Assembly (NCBI GenBank): GCA_964535295.1
Contig: CAZHUW010000013.1
Coordinates: forward strand, 1-30,956
DNA from: SB21 sp964535295
Lineage (GTDB): Bacteria > CLD3 > SB21
Direction of reading: 5' to 3'
Length of the DNA: 30,956 nucleotides
Shown here: positions 1 to 6,116 of the stretch, piece by piece
Layout of the letters: every line of letters starts with the position of its first letter
Position numbering within the stretch: the first letter of the stretch is position 1
Notes under the pieces: model-generated
What the model saw: only the letters and a program-made list of their open reading frames with translations
Databases searched by the model: none
What the model was told of the DNA's origin: nothing
Translations under genes and position numbers: made by a program

Positions 1-312
1 TTTCTCGCTTTGCAGCATTTTTGTCCGGACATCATTATAACCTGCGATACAAACCCTAGGTTGCGGGGTACATGGGTCATATCGGAAACAAAAAAATGGA
101 AAGCGGACGTACCGGTTGTGGTTGTAAGCGATCTTTATGAACAAGCGCAGGTGATAAAATATTTCGATGCCGGTGCGGCCGACTTTCTGAGCTACGATCA
201 GTTAAGTTTCCTTCCTGTAGTGGTCCGGCGATTGTTTGAAGAAGATCAGGGGAGTATTCCATTAGCGCATGCGGACAAACAAAGCCCGGGTCTTTGTGAA
301 AGCTGTATGTGA
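1..312 (+). CDS. Response-regulator receiver domain, C-terminal part (5' end outside window)
   Basis: The frame is open to the left edge, so the N-terminus is missing. The visible residues match the second half of a CheY-like receiver: a DIIITCD strand whose last Asp fits the phospho-acceptor site, a VPVVVVSD strand, an AGAADFLSYDQL segment corresponding to the alpha4/beta5 face, and a final helix LPVVVRRLFEE. The 'ADFLxxDxLxxLPxxVxR' ending resembles receivers attached to sensor kinases or other signalling outputs rather than stand-alone CheY. After this helix about 20 residues without recognisable structure lead to a TGA. The end overlaps the next gene by 44 nt in another frame, which is long for simple coupling. 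The two may be one REC-globin protein split by a frameshift, or two coupled genes. Receiver identification is good; the partner and pathway are unknown. Confidence 0.7.
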   Translation, partial: FLALQHFCPDIIITCDTNPRLRGTWVISETKKWKADVPVVVVSDLYEQAQVIKYFDAGAADFLSYDQLSFLPVVVRRLFEEDQGSIPLAHADKQSPGLCESCM

Positions 313-877
313 ACGTATGGTAACCAAACGTGAAATTGAATCGAGGGACAGGATGGTCCTGAATCTGAAAAGTCATGATCTGTTCGAGCTGAAAGAGCTT
401 TCAGCTAAGCTCTTTCCAGATTTATCGTACGCCGACACGATGAATATTTTTAGTGATGAAGCGGCGGAAGACGAAAGAACGATGGCTGAGTATATCGTTC
501 TTGTGAAGCAATCGTACGATCGTGTTTTCCCTTTATTTGATGAGGCGGCATTCTTTTTCTTTAAGAATCTTTTCGAGTTCGATCCTTATCTTAGTTCTCA
601 CTTTACATCCAGCGCGAAAGGACAGCGCGAAAAGCTCTATGATATCCTCCGGTTCGCCGCAGATAATATTGACCGTCACAACGAACTGATTACCGGCCTG
701 GAGGAAATGATTCGAAGAGATTGTTCCTGTGATATCACGAATATAGACTTCGAGGCCATTGGAGATGCCTGGCTGATGACGCTGTATCAGATGTTTGGCA
801 AGGATTTCTCTGCCGAAACACGGAAAGCGTGGATCGCGTATTTTGAATGGCTGTCTGCTCAAATTTCAGTTGAATAA
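269..877 (+). CDS. Globin-fold protein lacking the proximal histidine (sensor-globin-like)
   Basis: Protein of 202 residues. Residues 1-70 are a charged, helical linker; residues 72-200 align by eye with single-domain bacterial globins: a B-helix FFFFKNLF, the CD region FDPYLSSHF, an E-helix GQREKLYDILRFAADNI, and G/H helices around AIGDAWLMTLYQMFG and TRKAWIAYFEWL. Where haem globins have K/R-H-C at the F8 position, this protein has RRDCSC, so Asp151 replaces the haem-ligating histidine; the B10 position is Phe, not Tyr. This resembles non-haem globin modules such as the N-terminal domain of RsbR, used for signalling. The ATG lies inside the upstream receiver gene; GGGGAG lies 14 nt before it, a weak SD. 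A TAG at 263-265 closes this frame upstream, so an unshifted extension is impossible. Fold assignment is fairly secure, function is not. Confidence 0.7.
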   Translation: MRTNKARVFVKAVCERMVTKREIESRDRMVLNLKSHDLFELKELSAKLFPDLSYADTMNIFSDEAAEDERTMAEYIVLVKQSYDRVFPLFDEAAFFFFKNLFEFDPYLSSHFTSSAKGQREKLYDILRFAADNIDRHNELITGLEEMIRRDCSCDITNIDFEAIGDAWLMTLYQMFGKDFSAETRKAWIAYFEWLSAQISVE

Positions 878-896
878 ATCCTCCTGCTTTGTCTTA

Positions 897-922
897 CAAC
901 CCGCTTTTTCACCATTTAAAAA
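897..922 (+). repeat. Direct repeat copy 1 flanking REP-like elements
   Basis: CAACCCGCTTTTTCACC followed by A and TTTAAAAA. The same 26 nt recurs at 1065-1090 with one mismatch (A to T at repeat position 18). The two copies bracket the two palindromic elements, as expected for a target duplication or a local duplication around an insertion. Confidence 0.85.
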
Positions 923-950
923 AGTGCTTATCCCGTTTACTCACATACGT

Positions 951-997
951 CATGGTGAGCCCTTCGGCAGGGCTCAGGACAGGCTTGTCGAACCATG
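951..997. repeat. REP-like palindromic element 1
   Basis: The 47-nt element starts CATGGT and ends ACCATG (inverted ends) and contains the perfect stem GAGCCCT / AGGGCTC around a TCGGC loop, followed by a CAGGACAGGCTTGTCGAA segment. This 'TTCGACAAGCCTGTCCTGAG' type of sequence is, from general knowledge, a widespread intergenic repeat in many bacterial genomes. It codes for nothing here. Only one copy is in the window, so the repeat family is inferred from sequence style. Confidence 0.65.
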
Positions 998-1015
998 ACT
1001 AAAGTTTAGTAAAAT

Positions 1016-1044
1016 CAGTCTTCGACTTCGCTCAGACTGAAGGG
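1016..1044. repeat. REP-like palindromic element 2
   Basis: CAGTCT / AGACTG arms (1016-1021 and 1034-1039) enclose TCGACTTCGCTC, followed by AAGGG. The 'TTCGACTTCGCTCAG' core is another common style of dispersed intergenic palindrome. It lies 18 nt after element 1, giving a tandem of two different REP-like units within a gene-free stretch (878-1130) that holds nothing else I can identify. Confidence 0.6.
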
Positions 1045-1064
1045 TTCTCTTCCATTTGTGAGTC

Positions 1065-1090
1065 CAACCCGCTTTTTCACCTTTTAAAAA
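1065..1090 (+). repeat. Direct repeat copy 2 flanking REP-like elements
   Basis: Second copy of the 26-nt repeat at 897-922 (25 of 26 identical), offset by 168 nt. It marks the right boundary of the probable inserted or duplicated segment and lies about 40 nt before the B12-locus promoter. Confidence 0.85.
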
Positions 1091-1132
1091 TGAATTTTTT
1101 AGGAATATTTCTAAAATTGTCGCTCTTACCTC

Positions 1133-1161
1133 TTGACTTTTAGGCAATTTGAGATTACCAT
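1133..1161 (+). promoter_or_regulatory. Sigma-70-type promoter of the B12 riboswitch/btuB transcript
   Basis: TTGACT (1133-1138), a 17-nt spacer, and TACCAT (1156-1161). The predicted start, about 1168, lies 25 nt before the riboswitch P1 stem. Spacer length matches the other promoters in the window. Confidence 0.55.
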
Positions 1162-1192
1162 AGTAAAAGATTTACTTGTTCTTTGTAATTTT

Positions 1193-1345
1193 AGTTTAGG
1201 TGTCATGCCCAAGGCGTGATGAAAAGGGAATCACGTTACATTCGTGAACTGCCCCGCAACTGTAAACGAACTTTGAAATCCACTGTGAGCCTCAGACTCA
1301 CGGGAAGGTGACCGGTATTCGTAAGTCAGGAGACCTGCCTAAACT
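1193..1345 (+). promoter_or_regulatory. Cobalamin (AdoCbl-type) riboswitch
   Basis: The conserved core is clear: GATGAAAAGGGAATCACGT, then CTGCCCCGCAACTGTAA, a CCACTG segment, CGGGAAGG, and the B12 box AAGTCAGGAGACCTGCC. The closing P1 stem pairs AGTTTAGG (1193-1200) with CCTAAACT (1338-1345), a perfect 8-bp helix that fixes the aptamer ends. It senses adenosyl- or methyl-cobalamin and switches off the downstream B12 receptor. A strong intrinsic terminator at 1412-1444 is the likely expression platform, implying control by premature termination. Confidence 0.97.
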
Positions 1346-1411
1346 TTATTAACTGTCCTCGAGGGAAGGCGAGAGTTAAAAATCAATAGATTGAAATTTC
1401 TATTTTTATTT

Positions 1412-1444
1412 AATCCTCATTCCTTTTTGGAATGAGGATTTTTT
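1412..1444 (+). terminator. Riboswitch-controlled intrinsic terminator
   Basis: AATCCTCATTCC, a TTTTT loop, and GGAATGAGGATT form a perfect 12-bp stem followed by TTTT. It sits between the aptamer and the receptor start (34 nt before the ATG). Its position fits a B12-triggered attenuator; the competing antiterminator was not resolved. Confidence 0.85.
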
Positions 1445-1474
1445 ATTTATATCAATAACGAGGGGAGAAGAAGT

Positions 1475-3649
1475 ATGAAAGCGTTTTTCAAAGCCCTGAC
1501 CTTATTTGGGTTGGCATTGGTATCTTCAAACTTCGGATATGCGCAAGAGGACAGTTTGAAACATTATATTTTTGAAGGAACGATTGTTACCGCTACGAGA
1601 AGCAAGACCAATACCGTGAAAACGGGCCGAAGCGTATCGGTGATATCAGAAAACGACATCAGGAATTCGGCGTATCATACGGTCGGTGAATTACTGGAAC
1701 GGCAAGAGGGCATTTATATGGTCGGAACCAAACAAACGCAGGGATCGATCCAAAATATTTTTTTGCGGGGCGCCAACAGCAACCACACCGTCATTATGGT
1801 TGACGGTATGCGGCTGAGCGATCCATCCAGCGTGGACAACGCGCTGGATCTAGCCGAATTGTCATTGGCAAATATTGAGCGCATCGAAATTGTAAGGGGA
1901 GCCCACAGCACGCTCTACGGTTCATCGGCCATCGGCGGGGCGGTCAACATCATAACGAAGAAAAATGACCGGCCTGGATTTAATGCCGAGGCGGGCATCC
2001 AGACGGGTTATTTCGGTGGAGGCACTTCGGAGTTAAGTCAAAACGCTTATATCAACTACACTTTTGGGAGTGGTTTCTACGTCAATACGGAAGTGTTCCA
2101 TTCAACAACTAACGGGATCAACGCTGCCGCCGACACCTCAGAACCGGTATACGGTAAATTCGATCGTGATGGTTTTAGAAAGCTGGACCTGATGGGCAGA
2201 ATAGGTTATTCAAATGAAAATCTGGATCTCTATGCAACGTTTAAAACGGCCGATCAGAAAAGCGATCTCGACAGAGGCGCTTATGTTGATGATCCCAATT
2301 ATGCAATAGATTTTGAAAGACGCACGGCAGGCTATGGCGCGTCGTACCGGTGGAATGACAGGTTGTCTTTTGATTATTTCGGGGGATATTCTTCCACCAT
2401 CCGCACCGCGATCAATGATTCCAACATCCTGGACGCAGTCGGAAATTCCGACCACAATTTTTTCAGAGGTGATTACGAAGGTACTTTGTCCAATAATGAA
2501 TTTCAGTCTACCTTGAAATTAAAAGATGTGGAAATGGTGGCCGGAACGGGGATCTACAAGGAGACCATGTCCGCCCGGACCTTTACTCTCTATACAGATC
2601 CGTCATTTCCGTACAGCATTCGCACCGATCTGGATCCGTTGAACATTCAATCAACTATATATAATGCGTACCTTCATTCGACCATATCTGGAAACTTGAT
2701 CCACAAGAGTCTAAGCAGGTTCTCAGTTGGAGCAGGCGGCCGGCTAAATCATCACACGGCTTATGGAAATAATTACACGTATGATATCAATCCTGTATTC
2801 GGTATAACAGATCGGTCGTTGATATTCGCATCGTATGCGACGGGGTTTAATGCGCCGTCATTGTACCGGCTATATACACCGGACACTTACTATACCTCTG
2901 ATATCCAGAGAGGAAATAAGAACCTGAAACCTGAAGTATCGGTTTCGTATGAATTAGGATATAAACGATCCGGTGACTTGATCCGCTTTTCGTTGTCGGT
3001 GTTTTATACTAAGGTCAAAGACTACATTGACTATGTTTACTTATGGGATAAGAATATTCCGGTGGATCAGTTGGGTACCGATTTTATGCGCGACGATTAT
3101 CGCGGGGATACGTATTTGAATATCGGCGACCAGATCAATAAAGGGTTGGATGCGGCTGTCAGCGTGAGGATGAATCCTAAACTAATGCTGTTTGCTAACG
3201 TCTCCCTTACTAAGGGGAAGCTGAATTACGTTCCTACAGATATTGATGAAGTTCAGACGCAAGGAAACCATGTGCAGCTGTATTCCAACGGAGCATTTTT
3301 GACTCAGAAGGTCAAATCAACCGTCCTTATTCGGCGGCCCAATACAGGAAATATGGGTCTGACATATGATCCAATAAAAGAACTATCCTTGACCGCTGAT
3401 GTACAATATACGGGCACCCGCAGGGACGCATTTTATGATCAAACACTAGGGCCGTTTGGAGCGTTAGGCAATACCCCACTGACAAGCTATTGGTATATCA
3501 ATTTATCGGCTAATTACATCATGAATAAGCAGTGGTATATCAATCTTAAAATTGATAACCTATTAGATGAAAAGACTACAGAGATCCGCGGGTTCAGGAA
3601 TAGGGGCAGGGGCGCGATGTTGAGTTTGCGGTACTTACTTAAACGCTGA
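1475..3649 (+). CDS. btuB: TonB-dependent vitamin B12 receptor (BtuB-like)
   Basis: Outer-membrane active transporter of 724 residues. A signal peptide (1-23, ending GYA) is followed by a TonB-box-like GTIVTATR (35-42) and a plug domain with IFLRGANSNHTVIMVDGMRL, an IERIEIVRGAHSTLYGSSA motif and GGAVNIITKK, the usual plug signatures of BtuB-type receptors. The remainder alternates as a 22-strand barrel should, with a C-terminal NLLDEKTTEIRGFRNRGR segment and a final strand. The start has an SD (GAGGGGAGAAG) 5 nt before ATG. Cobalamin specificity is inferred mainly from the riboswitch and the downstream B12 genes; the plug also fits BtuB better than siderophore receptors. Length is larger than E. 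coli BtuB (about 614) but normal for FCB bacteria. Confidence 0.9.
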   Translation: MKAFFKALTLFGLALVSSNFGYAQEDSLKHYIFEGTIVTATRSKTNTVKTGRSVSVISENDIRNSAYHTVGELLERQEGIYMVGTKQTQGSIQNIFLRGANSNHTVIMVDGMRLSDPSSVDNALDLAELSLANIERIEIVRGAHSTLYGSSAIGGAVNIITKKNDRPGFNAEAGIQTGYFGGGTSELSQNAYINYTFGSGFYVNTEVFHSTTNGINAAADTSEPVYGKFDRDGFRKLDLMGRIGYSNENLDLYATFKTADQKSDLDRGAYVDDPNYAIDFERRTAGYGASYRWNDRLSFDYFGGYSSTIRTAINDSNILDAVGNSDHNFFRGDYEGTLSNNEFQSTLKLKDVEMVAGTGIYKETMSARTFTLYTDPSFPYSIRTDLDPLNIQSTIYNAYLHSTISGNLIHKSLSRFSVGAGGRLNHHTAYGNNYTYDINPVFGITDRSLIFASYATGFNAPSLYRLYTPDTYYTSDIQRGNKNLKPEVSVSYELGYKRSGDLIRFSLSVFYTKVKDYIDYVYLWDKNIPVDQLGTDFMRDDYRGDTYLNIGDQINKGLDAAVSVRMNPKLMLFANVSLTKGKLNYVPTDIDEVQTQGNHVQLYSNGAFLTQKVKSTVLIRRPNTGNMGLTYDPIKELSLTADVQYTGTRRDAFYDQTLGPFGALGNTPLTSYWYINLSANYIMNKQWYINLKIDNLLDEKTTEIRGFRNRGRGAMLSLRYLLKR

Positions 3650-3677
3650 TATTTGCAGGTCAAAAAATACCGCTGCA

Positions 3678-3706
3678 TTGACACTGAAGTATTAATGTTT
3701 TATATT
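3678..3706 (+). promoter_or_regulatory. Internal sigma-70-type promoter of the B12 locus
   Basis: TTGACA (3678-3683), 17-nt spacer, TATATT (3701-3706). The same hexamers and spacing recur upstream of feoA and of the DUF3098-like gene. It would start transcription near 3713, after the riboswitch, so the downstream B12 genes need not obey the riboswitch. Confidence 0.65.
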
Positions 3707-3765
3707 CACACACCAATCAGGCTTTCATTATCAATGATATAGTCAAAAAATCAAAGGAGTATACT

Positions 3766-4329
3766 ATGAAATTATCGAAAGAACGTATCGCCGGCATCTT
3801 GCCTGTTTTTTTCGCCATCTTGATGATCGCATTATGCCGCCTGCTTCCGCATCCTTGGAATTTTGTGCCCGTATCCGCATCGGCCATTTTCGGCGGCATC
3901 TATTTGAATAAGAAATGGGCTTTTATTTTACCGATCGCATCGATGATTGTTGCAGATATAGTGCTGGGTTTCAGTTTGACCGATATGCCTTTTGTTTACG
4001 GTTCGATCCTTCTTTCGGTAGGAATAGGCATATGGATCTCATCAAAGAGAGAGAATAAGCCCGCCTTTGCTGCGTATTCAGTGTTTGGGACTTTAGGTTC
4101 ATCCGTTATTTTTTATCTTATCACGAATTTCGGCGCATGGTTAACGCTCAGTATGTATAGCAAAGATTTCAACGGTTTGATCCAGAGTTATGTCATGGCG
4201 CTTCCTTTCTTCAAGAATTCGGTTGCCGGCGACCTGTTCTTCATAAGCGTTTTTATTACAGCGTATGAACTCACCAACATACTGGTTACAAAAATGTACA
4301 ACAAACCGGCAGGCGTCGTTGCTAAATAA
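3766..4329 (+). CDS. DUF6580-type membrane protein, putative cobalamin/substrate transport component
   Basis: Inner-membrane protein of 187 residues with about five to six hydrophobic segments. Family-like motifs are visible: HPWNFVPVSASAIFGGIY near residues 28-45, a VADIVLGF segment, SSVIFYLITNFGAWL, and ALPFFKNSVAGDLFF. These match the DUF6580 'putative transport protein' family, which resembles the S components of ECF transporters. The ATG follows AAAGGAG with a 6-nt spacer. It lies between the B12 receptor and a B12-binding-type lipoprotein, so a role in moving cobalamin or a precursor across the inner membrane is inferred; no ATPase genes (BtuCD or EcfAT) are in the window. Family assignment is moderately secure; substrate is context only. 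Confidence 0.7.
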   Translation: MKLSKERIAGILPVFFAILMIALCRLLPHPWNFVPVSASAIFGGIYLNKKWAFILPIASMIVADIVLGFSLTDMPFVYGSILLSVGIGIWISSKRENKPAFAAYSVFGTLGSSVIFYLITNFGAWLTLSMYSKDFNGLIQSYVMALPFFKNSVAGDLFFISVFITAYELTNILVTKMYNKPAGVVAK

Positions 4330-5365
4330 GCCTTGTAAAAATTTCATTTTAAGTTATCCAACATTACATAAGCTCACAGTAGCTGCAGTATGTTGGATTT
4401 CTTTTTTGAATGCTTGTTCGGATTCAAAGGAAAAAAGTCCAGATTTGCCGTCCGTTTCGCATGCGTTCATTATCTGCGAAGGCAATTTCGGAAGTAACAA
4501 CAGTTCGCTGAGTATTTTGGATTCTGTAGAAAGCGACACCACATTCAATAATGTTTTTTCAAGCGTCAACAGCCGAAAACTTGGCGATCATGCGCATAGT
4601 ATGCTGATTGTGGACTCGCTTGGGTTCATAGCCGTCACGAATTCGGATAAAATCGAGGTCATTAATACAAACTCGTATGAAAGCATCGAAACGTTGGATG
4701 ATATCCGTTCGCCGCGCAATATCGCTTTATACAACGGGCAATTACTCGTGACTTCGTATGTTGACAGTCTGATCGTTGCCTATAGCTTTGCGACGCGGAC
4801 AAGAGAATTTACGGTCAAACTTACACACAAGCCTGATGAGATCGCAGTGTTAAATGATAAAGCTTACATTTCATCCTCTCCCAACTCGAATGATTCGGTG
4901 ATCACGGTACTTGATCTTGGCACTTTGCATACAGATACGGTCATATTAGCTAAGACCCCGGTATCTTTGGCTGCAGATCCGTCGAGAAATTATATTTATG
5001 CGGCTTGCAGCGGGGCCGGTGCAACAGGCTATGTTGCGGTTATTGATGGTTCTACGAATATTGTAATGAATAAGATCGGGGAATTTGGCAATATTAAACC
5101 GGTCAAGGTCGCTCTGCAGGACTCCCTGTTGGCGTATATTACCTCGTCGAATGGCCCGATCCATATTTACAATCTGAATCAGTCGCTTGTACAGTCTTCG
5201 ATCCCCGGTAATTATTATTCCATCGCGTTTGGGGATCATGAATTGTTTGCAACCGACGGTCTCGATTTTATTTCAAATGGCGATCTAGTTTGGTTCGGTA
5301 AGAATTTTCAAGTTCGCAAAAAATTCAAAGTCGGGCGCGCGCCGGCCGCGATAGTATTCAAGTAG
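4319..5365 (+). CDS. BtuG-like beta-propeller lipoprotein (YncE/DUF5074 type)
   Basis: Surface or periplasmic lipoprotein: a hydrophobic stretch KLTVAAVCWISFLNAC ends in a lipobox (L-N-A-C), then a low-complexity linker and about 300 residues of repeated four-strand blades with AVTNS, VINTNSYE, LLVTSY, AYISSSPN, VAVIDGS and IHIYNLN elements, as in YncE-like propellers. In Bacteroides, BtuG is a propeller lipoprotein that captures B12 on the receptor; genomic position directly in a riboswitch/btuB locus supports an equivalent role here. I chose the TTG at 4319 because it leaves a normal 32-residue signal region and an 11-nt overlap with the preceding gene; the ATG at 4265 would give a 50-residue leader and 65-nt overlap without an SD. 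Function is inferred, fold is well supported. Confidence 0.75.
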   Translation: MLNKPCKNFILSYPTLHKLTVAAVCWISFLNACSDSKEKSPDLPSVSHAFIICEGNFGSNNSSLSILDSVESDTTFNNVFSSVNSRKLGDHAHSMLIVDSLGFIAVTNSDKIEVINTNSYESIETLDDIRSPRNIALYNGQLLVTSYVDSLIVAYSFATRTREFTVKLTHKPDEIAVLNDKAYISSSPNSNDSVITVLDLGTLHTDTVILAKTPVSLAADPSRNYIYAACSGAGATGYVAVIDGSTNIVMNKIGEFGNIKPVKVALQDSLLAYITSSNGPIHIYNLNQSLVQSSIPGNYYSIAFGDHELFATDGLDFISNGDLVWFGKNFQVRKKFKVGRAPAAIVFK

Positions 5366-5379
5366 TACAGGAAGCGTTT

Positions 5380-5925
5380 ATGAAGATATACACTAAAACA
5401 GGGGATGACGGCACGACCGGACTTTTTGGCGGTGCGCGTGTGCCCAAAGACGCCGAACGGATCGATGCGTACGGCACCGTAGATGAATTGAATGCGGTAA
5501 TTGGAATGGTACGGAGCCAAAATAAGGACGGGAAACTGGACGGTTTTTTACATGAGATTCAGAATGACTTATTTAATCTAGGCGCTGATCTTGCGACCCC
5601 AATGAATGTGAAGAATGATTATATCACACGCATTCAGTCAAAGGACAGTGAAAAGCTTGAGAAGTGGATCGATGAACTGGACGCGGAATTGCCGGCTCTT
5701 ACCAATTTTATCCTGCCAGGCGGACACCCGTCTGCCGCTTATTTACATTTGGCACGTAATGTTTGCCGTAGGGCGGAGCGTCTCACGGTCGGGCTGTCAC
5801 ACAAAGAATCCATCGGGTCTGAGGTTCTGGTCTATCTCAATCGCCTCTCGGATCTGTTATTTATTCTTGCACGCTGGATCAACCTTCGTGAGGGAGCCAC
5901 TGAGGTTAAGTGGGGGAAGGAATAG
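5380..5925 (+). CDS. pduO: PduO-type ATP:cob(I)alamin adenosyltransferase
   Basis: Transfers the adenosyl group of ATP to cob(I)alamin to make coenzyme B12 in the cytoplasm. All PduO/MMAB signatures are present in its 181 residues: N-terminal YTKTGDDGTTGLFGG with the ATP-binding loop, RIDAYGTVDELNAVIG, FILPGGHPSAAYLHLARNVCRRAER with the conserved Arg/Glu cluster, and a final LNRLSDLLFILARWIN helix. Length is typical of the trimeric family. The start follows AGGAAG. It comes 14 nt after the propeller gene and its stop overlaps the next GTG, so the three are co-transcribed. The gene is of the PduO, not the BtuR/CobA, family; the symbol could equally be given as cobO in some annotations. Confidence 0.95.
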   Translation: MKIYTKTGDDGTTGLFGGARVPKDAERIDAYGTVDELNAVIGMVRSQNKDGKLDGFLHEIQNDLFNLGADLATPMNVKNDYITRIQSKDSEKLEKWIDELDAELPALTNFILPGGHPSAAYLHLARNVCRRAERLTVGLSHKESIGSEVLVYLNRLSDLLFILARWINLREGATEVKWGKE

Positions 5926-6113
5926 TGGTAACTAAATGCGTATGTTCCGATATCACTTTTGAAAGAATGAAACAGATAGCCGATAAGCATAAATGCAAAA
6001 ATATTCAGTGCATCCAAAGGTATTTGACTTTCGGCGAATCCTGCGGTTTGTGCAGGCCGTACGTTCAGAAAATGCTGGAAACAGGAGAGACGAAATTTGA
6101 AGTAATTTGGTAG
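5925..6113 (+). CDS. BFD-like [2Fe-2S]-binding small protein
   Basis: Protein of 62 residues with Cys5-x-Cys7 near the N-terminus and Cys40-x2-Cys43 in GESCGLCRPY, the spacing of bacterioferritin-associated ferredoxin (CxC, about 32 residues, CxxC), which binds a [2Fe-2S] cluster. Two further cysteines (24, 29) lie between. I chose the GTG at 5925 because it overlaps the adenosyltransferase stop (TAGTG) and follows GGGGGAAGG; a GTG at 5910 would add five residues. Being coupled to the adenosyltransferase, it may supply the electron that reduces cob(II)alamin to cob(I)alamin, but this is inference; a link to iron handling is also possible since feoB lies tail-to-tail 3 nt away on the other strand. 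Confidence 0.75.
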   Translation: MVTKCVCSDITFERMKQIADKHKCKNIQCIQRYLTFGESCGLCRPYVQKMLETGETKFEVIW

Positions 6114-6116
6114 GCG

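Noticed and set aside
878..1130. A short protein-coding gene in the gap after the globin gene
   Set aside because: Open frames here run through the palindromic repeats and have no SD or recognisable product.
3725..3738. CATTATC-like Fur half site before the DUF6580 gene
   Set aside because: Only one good half site; the opposite arm is poor and B12 genes are not expected Fur targets.
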